Part shown: positions 1 through 10,481 of the stretch, one piece after another
Numbering within the stretch: the stretch's first letter is position 1
Layout of the letters: the number at the start of each line of letters is the position of its first letter
Assembly: GCA_008477525.1 (NCBI GenBank)
Contig: SPDT01000007.1
Coordinates: forward strand, 2,728,001 to 2,792,000
Direction of reading: 5' to 3'
DNA from: Hypomyces perniciosus
Lineage: Eukaryota > Ascomycota > Sordariomycetes > Hypocreales > Hypocreaceae
DNA length: 64,000 bases
Translations under genes and position numbers: made by a program
Notes under the pieces: generated by a model
The model's database searches: none
The model's input: only the letters and a program-made list of their open reading frames with translations
Told to the model about the DNA's origin: nothing

Positions 1-908
1 GATCGCCACCCTGATGGAAACCAAAGGCAGGTAAGCTATTGTTGTACAGCATCGACAGAGCCTCAAGCAGAGGCTTGTGCTGCCGTGATTGGTCGGTCGT
101 CTCTTAGTAGACTCAGAGAGGTAGCTGGCATGTACTCTGTAGACAATTCGGGTACCTAGATGCTCCATTTCTTCGATTGGCATTTACATCCTTACCATTA
201 TTCAGAATACTGAACCTGTCAAACGATTTATCTAAGCGCTAAAGGGATGCGGGTGGCAACAAAGAGCCGCAGCCGCCACGTCACTCGGCCTCTGGCGCCA
301 GCGGGATGCTCGCCAGGGTTAAGTATCTTTTCAATGGCCTCAGCCTCGAGGGCCGAAGAGGGCAGCCTCTCCGAGACATTGCAGTTCTTGGTACGGGAGT
401 GCCGACCGACCAAGCGTTGCAGTTTGCGCCTTGCCACGCCATCCATCCATTCTGTCTGTCTATCTGATCTGATCCTGCTCACCAAATACCATCATCAACT
501 ATTCCGTTATACGGAGTACTCATTTGGGAACGAGGTCGTTGGAGGAGTTGAGGCGGTACGTTCTGTAACTTTTGCCAAATTACGTGGGGTAATAATGCCA
601 CACACACACCCGATCAGTTCACCGCTCTCGCTATCTTGCCCTCGTCACTTGCGTACCTTAGGTACTGGCTCAGCTGGTCACCCCTCTATTACGCGTTTCC
701 CCAGCACAACAGCCGTATCCGTTTGTTAGGTACTCTTAGGGTCCTGTCAGGGTCCTGTCAGAACACGAAAGCCACATCTGTCATGCATTCTGGCGTGCAG
801 GTTCATGGGTGAAGGCCAAAAAAATCTCCTAATACTACTACCGAGGGCGAGCTCATACCGACGAATCAAAATCTACGACGTTGCCGCCGCGGATTCTGTA
901 TCCATCCC

Positions 909-936
909 ATTCGTTCATTCGTTCATTCGTTCATTC
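909..936. repeat. 8-bp tandem repeat (ATTCGTTC)n
   Basis: Three exact copies of ATTCGTTC followed by a partial fourth. Non-coding context; no function suggested. Confidence 0.8.
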
Positions 937-1098
937 ACTCACGTCTGTCTTGGATCGCCTTCTCCGATACAACACTGGCGACGTGCCGTCGTGCCCCTGT
1001 TCTGCTGAACTGGCACAAAACTCACGGGCCTTTTCCGTTTACTCGGAACCCAATTATATCAGAGTGCTGATTTATTAGCCAAGTCATGGCGCATCCTT

Positions 1099-1462
1099 CT
1101 AGAGACTGTCGTAAAAGACGTTTCCAGTGATGCCACGTTGGGCGGTCAGAAGCAGAAGGCTATGGCACAACACCGTACACGGCTGTGACACCGCATGTTT
1201 GCCACTTCCAGTGACTTCACTCCGCCTCAGCCTTCTGTTCTGGACGATTGCCTGTTGAAGCTTGGTTACCTGCTCATCTTTACCTAACCTGACCGCCTTT
1301 GATGTTATCGAGTCAACTAATTTTTTAATTTTCTTCATACTAACAACACCTGCATTAGGTGGCTGGGCATCTCCTCCAGTTGTACATACATCATCGACAC
1401 CTAAACCACAGTTCCAATCAATCGCAGCCACAACGAGAGCCCTCTGAATGCCTTCACCGTTC
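1099..1462 (-). pseudogene. Possible decayed or hypothetical ORF
   Basis: The first ATG of this minus-strand ORF begins with residues MNGEGIQRALVVAAIDW and is followed by a lysine-rich amphipathic stretch around GVVSMKKIKKLVDS. Another 58-codon minus ORF (roughly 1525-1700, starting MQEMHSKPKFKV) lies just upstream in the same direction, separated by stops. The two could be fragments of one gene broken by mutation, or exons whose junction I could not resolve. I do not recognise the family. Chance ORFs remain a serious alternative. Confidence 0.22.
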
Positions 1463-2249
1463 ATGTCGGCCCAAAGCACAGTCACATGCGATCAAAATTC
1501 CAAGCGATGCCATGTTAGTGTCTGTTTGACACGCCCAAGGCCCTGTCTACACCGCCAGAGCAGAACGTTGTTTGGGACACATGGCATACGCAATCTTCAT
1601 GATGGGGGTTCATGAATGCGATAGCTCTCTCTTGGCTATTCGCAGGCGCAAACGCCACCTTGAATTTTGGTTTGCTGTGCATCTCCTGCATCAGACACGT
1701 GTGTTAGTGTGCCCCCCACGATTACCCGCACCACGATGCAGCTGTTGACGAGTACATGAAGATTTTTTTTTTTTCAGTATCCAGAGATGTTCTACTGCCC
1801 AACAACACCCACTGATGAAACTAAGCTGGTTGGGTGTCGGCGCTCCATATTTCTAAAGACTGGCGTATTCAGGGACGCTACGAAGTACTACCTAGTAGTA
1901 TGGGTTTCGAAGAACGTCTTGCGTCATATCTACCTAGGACCTATTAGTCACTACCTAGGGCCTAGTCAGTACTAGGTCCGAGGTATCTCTTCAGCGAGTT
2001 CATGCTGCCCTGTTAAACGCCAAGCTACTGACAGCAATGGTTGGACTGCCTGTTCCAGACCTGACAAGCTGGCGGAATGGCATTTATTGGCCAGGTACTT
2101 TGTGCTTCGGCATTGGGCTTCAACCAAATTCCCGCCATCAACCTATCCGCCAATCCAATCACATCCCATACACTCCATATTGTTTCACAAGTTCCCGTGT
2201 TTTGGAGCTTGGGACAATTCTGGAACACTACATGGCACACACAGGTCTC

Positions 2250-2337
2250 ACACAGCTCACATACAGCTCATACACAGCTCACACACAGCTTATACGTAGC
2301 TTATACACAACATATACGCAGCTCATACGTCACTTAC
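2250..2337. repeat. 11-bp minisatellite, eight copies
   Basis: Eight head-to-tail 11-bp units of the form ACACAGCTCAC / ACACAGCTTAT / ACGCAGCTCAT, without indels but with point differences. A short (AC)n run follows. The unit length is constant over 88 bp, so this is a true minisatellite rather than simple CA richness. Confidence 0.85.
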
Positions 2338-3669
2338 ACACACACATACGTTGAGGTCGGAATAAGCTTCATTAGTTTGGAACGGCGGCCGTTGAGACCC
2401 ACTTCATGTTTGACTCGCGTAGCTGCGCTAACAGCAGATCACAGATGCTAACCCCACACTAATGGCTATAGCGTAGGTATCGATATCTCCTGAACCGATC
2501 TATTTAAATGGGTGTTCGACTGGGATGTCTGTTGCTGGAAAGAGACTAGCACGAGGGGCGTGAGAGACGGAGAAGCCTTGACAAGTCAGCTCTGTGATGA
2601 TGACGGCCCCTAGTATCGAGCGGGTCATGCATGAATAACGACATGATCAAAAGATTGAAGACAAATCTTGGAGGCTTCTGGCGGGACCAATACTGTGGTA
2701 GGATTCGTATGTTCCATGCACGTTGCCGCCGCTGACATCATTGCACAAGGTCAAGCACTTACACGACAAGTAGACTGCATCTAGTGCGAGAGATGCTTGG
2801 AGCCAAACACGTTAAAGGCAATGCCGTTCCTGGAATCCTCCCTATTGGCCAAACTTCTCAAGGTGTGTGCTACTTTAGGGCGTTTTGATGCAGTCTTTCT
2901 CCTACCATAAGATTCTGTTGGGTTTGATTTAATCCAGGCCAAGATATCCTTCTGCTTTTTCGATTCTGCAATGTCATCATCCTTGCTACCCTACATATCT
3001 TCAAGGTATCGAGGGCACATCTAAGCCAAAACTCAGCTATAGATCAGAATATCAAGCTACCTCAAAGCATGACTTCGTTCCGAGCCGCGGTTTCGAAAGT
3101 GGCTCTAAACCCTTCGAGATAATACGAGATATTGCCTCCGTCAAGGCGTCAAACAGACATCCTCCAAAGATACTTCTAATTGGCCAGAAGACGTAGATAA
3201 AGCAAGACAGGCAAGGAGTGGAAGAGGGTGCTTGCAGCTCCAGCTCCAAGAAGAAAAGCTTTTCATGAGGCATTCCACATCTTCCTTACTGACGGCGTTC
3301 TTAGCATTTGTGACACAGCAAATAAAAGCCACAGACTACCAGTTACAATTGCTGAGATATACACTTCACTTTTGCTAGCCAATATAACGGTTTCACAGCA
3401 TGCCTGGGAGACGAAAGGACTAATAGTGTTCTAGCCAAGTCTGCCGTGTCCCCAGACGATAGCCAAGCAGCACTAGACATCTGTGCAACAACAAAAGAAA
3501 GCTACTTTTGTTACTCCGTCGTAGTGCATTGATCTCCTCAGCACTCTCGCAACCGGCTTTCCAGCCCTACCCTATACTCAATTCGCACTCGGGTGCGTTA
3601 TTCGGCTCGATCTGGCTCACCTCACCTCTCTATACTGAGGGCAATATGCCACAGTAAAGCAAATAATAC

Positions 3670-4314
3670 CTAGCGACTCACTGATAATACTATTGGCTGC
3701 TCGGTGTTGGCGGCAATCTTACGCAGGAGGCTGAGAACCTCACGGTTCTGGTCAATGAGCCTCTCATTCTGCTCCTGCAGCGCCTCAAGATGTTCCACCA
3801 CCGAGTCCATACTAGGCCCAGCCATATCAGCGCTGCCCTGCTTCCTCTTTTTAGACCCAGCTGCCTTCGCAGCAACAGCGGCAGCAACAAGCTCGTCCTA
3901 GTTGCCCACCTACACAGAGTCAGCAGCGCCCTCGGACCGGAGTAACCTCGGACACTTACGCTTTCGCCATTGCTGATCTGAATGGCAGCAGCCTGAAGAC
4001 GACGACCAGCAGCGATAGAGGCACGGTCAGGGAGCTGCCGCGGCGTTAGACCGGACCAGACCAAGGTCGAAAGCGACTTACAGAAGGACAGGGCTGATTC
4101 CGGCTGGCACAATTGCAGCAGGACGTGGCCTTGGCACCTTGACTACAGGTTAGCACAGGATCAGGCACAATATAGCGCAGAACTCACTCAACTGAGATAC
4201 GCAGTATCCTTCAGGACCGCGGGTCTCCATTCGAGTTACACAGGAGAAGCAGGGCTCCTCCCGGGCAATACCAGGTACAGCCTTGCTCTTACCCTGGCCT
4301 TTTCCAGACAACAT
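3670..4314 (-). CDS. Small Cys-rich coiled-coil protein, four coding exons
   Basis: The exon chain 4314-4188, 4137-4082, 4034-3960, 3897-3670 keeps phase through introns of 50, 47 and 62 nt with GTGAGT/GTAAGT donors, and gives 161 residues. An extra donor at 4392 and acceptor at 4341 suggest a 5'-UTR intron. Residues about 20-60 hold two cysteine clusters: C-x2-C with a third Cys 13 further on, then C-C-x-C-x6-C. This could be a metal-binding module but matches no family I can name. A basic KKRK stretch precedes a C-terminal heptad-like coiled coil (LEALQEQNERLIDQNREVL) that suggests oligomerisation. The last intron has two acceptors 12 nt apart, and only the downstream one avoids an in-frame TAG. 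Function unknown; possibly a multi-copy lineage family. Confidence 0.6.
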
Positions 4315-4419
4315 TATTTGTTTCAGAGGGTGGTACAAATCTGAGATTGCGTTAGATCAGAGTCGAAGTCGTGATAGGGGAGGTGGACTTACCTGCAGAG
4401 AGGTGATAAAAGAAGGAAG

Positions 4420-4448
4420 GAAGAAAGAAAGAAAGAAAGAAAGAAAAG
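4420..4448. repeat. (GAAA)n microsatellite
   Basis: About seven GAAA units preceded by AAGG units, just upstream of the inferred 5'-UTR splice donor of the small Cys-rich gene, so it may be transcribed in that leader. Confidence 0.8.
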
Positions 4449-4767
4449 GGTGGAGAGGAGCGGAGAGTGTTTAAATTGCCCGGAGAAGACCAAGGCTGCT
4501 CACTGTTTGCTGCTGTTAGATAGCTAGCAGGATGAAGGAATCACAACAATGATACTCGAATAGAAAAGGTGCTATGCTAGCTATGAAGAAAGAAGGAAAA
4601 GCTATCTATCCAGTGAATGTCGATGAAGATCACCCACGGATGTGTCACGAATATGTGCACGTGCTCAACATAGTGAATCGAACCCCGTCAGATCTGGCGA
4701 TCATCTAATACAGAGAGAGACACAGCACTAAGCGAGCCACGAACCTAACCCACTCTGAACCCATGAT

Positions 4768-4800
4768 GATACTACTAGTATTAGTAGTACTAGTAGTATC
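4768..4800. repeat. Perfect inverted repeat, 13-bp arms, 7-nt loop
   Basis: Left arm GATACTACTAGTA (4768-4780), loop 4781-4787, right arm the exact reverse complement (4788-4800). It lies 61 bp downstream of the glycosidase stop, where it would fall in the 3' UTR or the 3'-end processing region. Confidence 0.85.
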
Positions 4801-4860
4801 CATCCACCCCGTCATTAGCCGATCCCGACATAACATCCTTGCTGCTTGGCAATCTTAGAC

Positions 4861-6948
4861 TCAGATGATCAACTCGGAAATCTGGAGCAGGTGCGCAAGC
4901 GCCCAATCCTGGTCATTGGCATATGGGTCTAGGTAATGCCCCTCGCGCCCGTTCACGGACAGCGGATAAATCCAAGCGCATGAGCCTCTACCCGTGGGAG
5001 TGAAGAGAGCAAGGTTGGCGCGGATGACGCTGTCAGCCCGCTTCTCATACAAAGGATTCCGAATGATCTTGCCGTAGTGGTGGAGGGCGAGTGCATTGAG
5101 CGTGCTCCAATAATGAGGAAAAGTATCCCCCCACATCCTATCCTTCCCGAACCAATAGCTATCCCAGTGCCTGATAGAGATATCGTGCATTCTGTAGTCT
5201 GGCTGCTTTCCGGCAAACCGGAGCAGTATCTCGATTTGCGTGTGAGCAGACTGGAGCCAGGTGCCTTGTTTGGTCGCGCGATGCAACTCCAGAAGGATGA
5301 TGGCCGCGGGGGCGACGATGGATTGCTCAAAGTTGACCTCTGAGGCAGGATAATTTGTTCCCCGCTGAACGATGTATTCTCCATGGGCAGTGAATAAACT
5401 CAGGGCGCGCTCATACGACTTGGCATCGCCCCAAGAGTGCAGAATATGAAGACTTTCAAAAATTGGGAGGCCAATGGGATAAAACTGAGTTCCCCCTTCG
5501 GCATAGTAATTCTCCAAAGTCATCATGAATCTCTGCATTGGAGTTTTCTCGGCAATTGGGCCTGTGAGCTTCAAGCCAAGAGTGGCCACAATAAGATGGA
5601 GTTGCATAACCCATGGCCAATTATAGAGGCGCTTGGTTCTATCACCAGGGCCATTCAGGACGAACCCATCGGTGTCTTGAAGCTGAGTGCATACAAACGT
5701 GTAGTAGGACATCAATGAGGTGCGGACTTTGTGATCGTTATGCTTTTGCAACCAGCGTCCTATGAGAACTCCCATGCCTACACGCTCTCGGCCCGCATTC
5801 CGATCGTTTTCGCGGTCGAAGGTGACTTGTTTCTTCATCTGGTTGTCGTAAACGACGTAGGCACCGTCGAGGCGCGAATCTTTGTCAGTCACCTGCTGGT
5901 AATTGACGATGAACTTGATACGAGCGACAATGAGTTCATCATAGCTCGGCACAGTATTCAAGAAAATGGTAGATTTGTAGGTGTGCTCCCCATACCTGGT
6001 TGCAATCACCAACTCTTTCTGTCCGGTGTTCTCTGCATCATGGACGAAGGTGGCGCCAGAGCCGTTGAGCGTCACAGCTTTGCCATTGACGGTTGTTGAG
6101 GAATTGATAGCGACACCTGTCATGTTGATGGAGACAGTCTCCCCCAGGACCAACGTGTAGTTGGGAACGTCGAACCTGATGAATTGAGTTGAGAGGGCAG
6201 CGCATTTGCGAAAGAAGTCGTCCCAACTAAGGTGCCAAAACAGCGTCCACTCCAGCACGACTTCGTGGCCCGGAGCAATGGACGGGAGCGACGGGTGGAG
6301 AAGAAACACACCGCGCGTGTTCGATGAAGTTATTGTGTCACGAGCCTCGATGCTGTAGCCCGCCAAGGCGCCTTTGCTAAGCACAAGGCCTAGATCCCGT
6401 CCATTTCCGCCCATCCTCTGCAGCTTGACCCATGCGGTACTTCCACCGTTGGCCCATACATGAGCATGGCAACGGTTTTGAAGGGCGTCGTTCGTATTTG
6501 TGTAATGGTCGTTGAAGGGTGTGTATATAGCGAAAGATGTCTTGCCTCTGCCTGACAGGTTCAAGTGCGCATTGCCGGTGTTCTTGAAGATGTACGACTC
6601 GGTGAAAGTGCCGGCCTGTTGGTCAAGGCGTCTGCTGACGAGAACCTTTAAGGAATCCAACGTGTAGTTGATTTGGTTGGTTGTCTTTGTGTGCACAGAG
6701 AACTGCGGCTGGCACCAGTGGGATCTGTAAAGCGAAGCGCTACCAACATTGGCAAAGCCCAGGCCCCATCGGCTACCGGAGGGAAGCCAGGGAGCGTTGG
6801 CCGGAGAGCTGACCCAGTTCAAAGAGGCCGTGGCTTTAGGGTCCGTGATGCTAAGAACGGCCCCAGTCGATTCGTCGATTGAGACGTGGAAGTCATCACT
6901 CGCAAGCTCCTTGAGAGCCACAGAATTGCAGAGCAGGTCCAGCTTCAT
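4861..6948 (-). CDS. Six-hairpin glycosidase-like protein (DUF5695-type)
   Basis: A single exon encoding 695 residues. The N-terminal half is beta-rich (it opens with DFHVSIDESTGAVLSITDP and contains SRWGLGFANVG), as in the beta-sandwich of DUF5695/six-hairpin glycosidase proteins. From about residue 340 the sequence becomes alpha-helical with aromatic-rich repeats (LYNWPWVMQLHL, HWDSYWFGKDRMWGDTFPHYWS), typical of an (alpha/alpha)6 barrel that acts on polysaccharide. The catalytic acids cannot be assigned by eye. The first ATG gives no clear signal peptide, although most relatives are expected to be secreted; an in-frame stop lies a few codons upstream, so a signal-encoding exon would have to be spliced on. 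The family call is from sequence resemblance; the substrate is unknown. Confidence 0.75.
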   Translation of the reverse strand: MKLDLLCNSVALKELASDDFHVSIDESTGAVLSITDPKATASLNWVSSPANAPWLPSGSRWGLGFANVGSASLYRSHWCQPQFSVHTKTTNQINYTLDSLKVLVSRRLDQQAGTFTESYIFKNTGNAHLNLSGRGKTSFAIYTPFNDHYTNTNDALQNRCHAHVWANGGSTAWVKLQRMGGNGRDLGLVLSKGALAGYSIEARDTITSSNTRGVFLLHPSLPSIAPGHEVVLEWTLFWHLSWDDFFRKCAALSTQFIRFDVPNYTLVLGETVSINMTGVAINSSTTVNGKAVTLNGSGATFVHDAENTGQKELVIATRYGEHTYKSTIFLNTVPSYDELIVARIKFIVNYQQVTDKDSRLDGAYVVYDNQMKKQVTFDRENDRNAGRERVGMGVLIGRWLQKHNDHKVRTSLMSYYTFVCTQLQDTDGFVLNGPGDRTKRLYNWPWVMQLHLIVATLGLKLTGPIAEKTPMQRFMMTLENYYAEGGTQFYPIGLPIFESLHILHSWGDAKSYERALSLFTAHGEYIVQRGTNYPASEVNFEQSIVAPAAIILLELHRATKQGTWLQSAHTQIEILLRFAGKQPDYRMHDISIRHWDSYWFGKDRMWGDTFPHYWSTLNALALHHYGKIIRNPLYEKRADSVIRANLALFTPTGRGSCAWIYPLSVNGREGHYLDPYANDQDWALAHLLQISELII

Positions 6949-7971
6949 GATGGCAAAGAAGACTCAAGAAGGCATTCCCGTCTCTGGCCAGAATGAGGGT
7001 GATGAAGGGCCAAAGGTCGAGGCTCGAGACTCGAGGGGCACAGGCAGTGTAAGTAAGAGGTACTAGGGAGGAGTAACAGGGAACGGCGGCCAGCCTTTCC
7101 GAGTCATTGCGGGGTACCGTTCGAAATGTTTGCTAAAACACGGCTCGATAGAGGGGCAATTGCCGGTTTGAGAGAGATGCGTGGATATTGATGCATTGGC
7201 AGAAGCAGTGTTACCCCAGGAAGCATTTTGCTTGGATGAATATGGAGAGTTACTTGGTAGAGCCTGGTTGAAGTGGACATCACGAGACCTCCCCTTGGCA
7301 CGTGTGTTCAGCTTACCTAAGGTATGTATACCAGTACCTTACCTACCCTAGAGCCAAACAACGCCTATCGTGTGTCTCAGACGAGGACGAGTAAATCGTA
7401 TGAAAGACTCTATGCTCTGTGCACGCATCTATCTACATACCGCTCCGAAAATAGGGCGTAATTAACGTGATATTTGACATTGTGCCACGGCAAAGGGCTG
7501 GAGTTGGGCCATGTCAGAATAGTGGGCCCACGCTGCCCAGACATTTGCTTTTTATGACCTGTATATACGAGATAGGTGGTTAATATTCACACACTGAAAT
7601 ACAGGGAAAGCAAGCCTCTTCGCTATGATTCCCGGACCTCCTTAACCATACAGCTAGCTTTCTGGCGTGGCGACATGCATGGCAGCCCGGAAAACAGGGC
7701 GCACTTACCCCCTTGTCGGGTCTGTAGAGGACCAATAAACAATGGTAATGGTATAATGGTAGTTTCAAGTCAAGACTCCGTGCTGTTCTATCAATGGATA
7801 TTTTAATGTATAAATAGGGACCCTTTGGGTCTGTCGGTAGCTTTCACTTCGATCATCATACAACACCTCAACTCTACTTGGTCTGATCCTCACAGTCGGC
7901 ATTACTCTCTGTTTCAACATACTTAGCAGCTCTCAACGCCTCTTTGCCCTACAGTTGCAGTTGCAGTTACC
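6949..7971. other. Divergent intergenic region
   Basis: Separates the minus-strand glycosidase gene from the plus-strand small gene, so both promoters should lie here. It contains TAGGTACC-like short repeats (about 7316-7351) and a TATA box near 7809. No gene seen. Confidence 0.6.
7809..7817 (+). promoter_or_regulatory. TATA box of the 71-residue gene
   Basis: TATAAATAG, followed by a pyrimidine- and CAAC-rich stretch as is common near fungal transcription starts, about 155 bp before the ATG. Confidence 0.55.
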
Positions 7972-8264
7972 ATGTCGACGTCCTCGTCTATGGTGGTTAA
8001 TACCTCTCAGCATGAGGATGATCAGTATGTTTCCTGCCGACTGGGACCATCTTCTTGTGTTGCCACACAATACACGATTCTACTTGTCTAACAGTCGACA
8101 GAGATTCTCAGGACTACAAGCCGCGGGACACACCCGAGGAGAAAGCCCGAATGTACGAATACAGAATGCAACGAATGAAGAACAACCCCGACTGTCCTTT
8201 TGCTGTCACTGTCGAAAAAGAGGATACGAATCTCACCGCGCAACCTTCAAAGACCAAGAAGTGA
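7972..8264 (+). CDS. Small hypothetical protein, two exons, 71 residues
   Basis: Exon 1 (7972-8024) opens MSTSSSMVVNTSQHEDD. Donor GTATGT at 8025 joins acceptor CAG at 8099-8101, and exon 2 (8102-8264) reads on in phase with DSQDYKPRDTPEEKARMYEY to a TGA. An earlier CAG at 8092-8094 would put exon 2 in a frame lacking this charged helix-like sequence. The protein is hydrophilic and has one Cys, no signal peptide and no membrane segment. A good TATA box upstream suggests regulated, possibly strong transcription. No family recognised. Confidence 0.6.
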
Positions 8265-9432
8265 GCCTCCTGTCTGCACGGACGGCCGTTTCTGTGTTCA
8301 AGAATGAAGATATCTACCGCTGTATATTTATTGCCTAGACTACTAGGTTCGGCATCGACACAAAGTGGGCGTATAACATTAGACATGGACGGAGCATTCG
8401 ACAAGTTACACGGGTATAGAATTGGGGTTTACTTCTTTTGGCTTATTATCATGGGGCATTTTTCTTTAGCATTTGCTAGTACTACTAGTAGTTGATTCAA
8501 GAAATAGAAGCTTCCATCTAAACGTGCATTAGCCTATCCCGTTCCCGCTCGTAATGTAATTAAAAAAAAAAAAGGACTCATGGGATCCATTGATCGATTG
8601 GCGATAGCACTAGGGAGCAGCAGTACGATGCTCGGGTCCGTGTAGTACTACTACTACTACTACTACTACTACTATCATCTCACAACGCCTGACATCCCGC
8701 CATCCCGCTATCCCGGAACTATGTAAGCTATCGTTTCTGACAAATATGGCAATACTAGTTGTACATAATAATCAGGGGTTAATTTCCAGGCTCTCTGACA
8801 GTTGAGGCGGATATCTCCTTGGCATCTTACCGGGGGATTGGGAGCGGTGGGCAGATAAAGTATGTACGCACAGAATTACCATACATAGAGTGCGTGAGTT
8901 CCTGTTAGTTCGAAACCTGCTAGAATAGGCCCCAGTATGCACAATACATTAAAATTGTCTGTATTGCCTACCATTCCCTCACTTCTTCAAGTAGTACTAT
9001 CTCCACCTGCCGCCCCCCCCCCTATACCACCGGCATCTATCCCGGTGTGGATGTGTGATGGAGATCCGCTTATATCACACCGTTTGTATGTACTTCGTAA
9101 ATTAAAATATCCACAAATACTACTCCTTGCGTCCGCGGGATTCTGAACCCGAATGCCAAGGCGCGGATAGCACGCAGCAGTACTTCGTACATGTAATCTC
9201 TTATGTACACATGCTGGCAATAGCTCCCCCTAACCTAAATCGGAGAGGTTTTCATCTCCCCGATTGGTCACACAATAGAAATAGGAATATCTTTACTCCG
9301 TAGTCCTTATGTGCCTAGTGGTGTTTGGGATTTTGTTCTTCGAGGCATACGATAGAATACAATGGATGAATGTCTGGCTGTGACTCTTTACGGCAAAGCA
9401 TGTTAGGAGGGCACATTTTCTAAAGATTACTC
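8265..9432. other. Intergenic, AT-richer, no gene seen
   Basis: Holds a (TAC)n microsatellite at 8646-8674 and several TACTTCGTA/TACTCCGTA palindrome half-sites (9091-9099, 9181-9190, 9294-9302). Confidence 0.55.
8646..8674. repeat. (TAC)n microsatellite
   Basis: About nine to ten uninterrupted TAC units in non-coding DNA. Confidence 0.85.
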
Positions 9433-10440
9433 CTAAAAAACAATGGATTTAGCATATAGGTGATCAATTTTCTGATTTGCCTGAATTAGAGGCAGAAGTC
9501 TTTTGCGAACTACGTTGATGGCTATGATCCTTCCAACTAGACATTGGCCCCTTTTTACCAAGTCACTACTAGCAGATAATTCATACAGACGAGCAACTAC
9601 CGACAATAGTAGTATGGAATAAGGTATTAAAAACCACAAAGACCAATTGAACATTTTTGTAGAATCAAACAAGATGCTTCCATGTATGATTGTTCAAGTT
9701 GAAAAGGACAGAAGCTACATGGAAAGGCTCTACGAGATGTTTGGCCATCAAGCCCTTTGCTCGCCTTCCTGTATGACCAGCTAATGCTACTGGAGGAGAA
9801 GCCCAGAAGCCTACAATTGTATATTTGTATTCGTGTCGATCGTTGTGTCTATGGAACTCGGACATGTCGTCGTTTGCAATACCTCGACGAGGTCATAGCA
9901 AACGAAAACGCGAAACATGCTCAGACGCCGTGAGACTTGCAGGTTCTTACGTCGGAGGTGTGTCGTCGTCAATGTTATGTGGATCGGATAAAGTAGTAAA
10001 GGTGTTTGCTCCTTTGTCTAACAGCAGTAGGTCAGCCTGTTGGAGAGTAAGCTTGAATCTCTCAGAAAGCTGAGTAGACTCCGTCTAGCTCTCCGTGAAC
10101 ATCATCGATCGATCGGTGAGAGTATCGAAAGCCGTTCGACAAGGACAGACACGAAGCGGTCTTAGCCCGAAGTGCGACGCGTTGGATCGTGATAGAGGAG
10201 ACATGACTGGCTATTGTCAGCGAAAAAGCAGCCAATACCTTCCATCGTCCGTCCACTCTTCGATGCAGCAAGAAAGTGGTTTCCTCGCCGCCGCGGATAA
10301 CCAGCAACAGGAAAAGATCGTCTTCTATCCGCGGAGATGGATTAGGAACGATTCGCTTTTCTTTCAACCTCGTCAACCAATGGCAGGGCCTAGGCTACAG
10401 CTAGAAATCGCCGTGCCTTGTGAGAACAACGTGAAATAAG
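9433..10440 (-). pseudogene. Possible decayed multi-exon gene
   Basis: Several successive minus-strand stretches read like real protein but cannot be joined into one clean frame. In transcript order: around 10376-10225 a block with EDDLFLLLVIRGGEETTFLL and DGRWK; around 10080-9955 a block with SERFKLTLQQADLLLLDKG ending at a good GTAAGA donor; around 9865-9668 a block with EYKYTIVGFWASPPVALAG; then 9672-9433, which has a hydrophobic segment near LWFLIPYSILLLSVV. The second block continues upstream in the same frame past a single TAG. Either splice sites were missed or the gene is inactivated by point mutations (C-to-T change could create the TAG). Family not recognised. Confidence 0.3.
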
Positions 10441-10453
10441 GGGGGGAAAAGAG

Positions 10454-10481
10454 GAATGAGAAATGAGAAATGAGAAATGAG
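10454..10481. repeat. 7-bp tandem (AAATGAG)n
   Basis: Four units; the first is GAATGAG. Non-coding. Confidence 0.8.

Larger units (their letters stand above)
1..3669. other. Gene-poor left end (no confident gene)
   Basis: No ORF here has convincing protein character or a consistent exon chain. Position 1 onward is open in frame 1 to a TAG near 161, and bases 30-36 match a 5' splice site, so the tail of a gene outside the window is possible but cannot be shown. The stretch also holds an 8-bp tandem (909-936), an 11-bp minisatellite (2250-2337), a cluster of CCTAGG/CTAGT motifs (about 1895-1978), and a weak minus-strand ORF (1099-1485). Confidence 0.5.
4315..4860. other. Intergenic, upstream of the small gene and downstream of the glycosidase gene
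   Basis: Holds the inferred 5'-UTR intron of the small gene (donor at 4392), an AAAG/GAAA microsatellite (4420-4448) and a perfect hairpin (4768-4800) about 60 bp past the glycosidase stop codon. No ORF of note. Confidence 0.6.

Noticed and set aside
1..161. Open frame at the left edge with a splice-donor-like site at 31-36
   Set aside because: Too short to judge; three frames give equally plausible ends, so no partial gene is claimed.
1895..1978. CCTAGG-rich cluster as terminal inverted repeats of a transposon
   Set aside because: The arms are only about six bases with mismatches, and no partner terminus or transposase was found nearby.
4670..4692. tRNA B-box-like sequence (GGGGTTCGATTC on the minus strand)
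   Set aside because: No T-stem pairing, no A box at the right distance and no acceptor stem.
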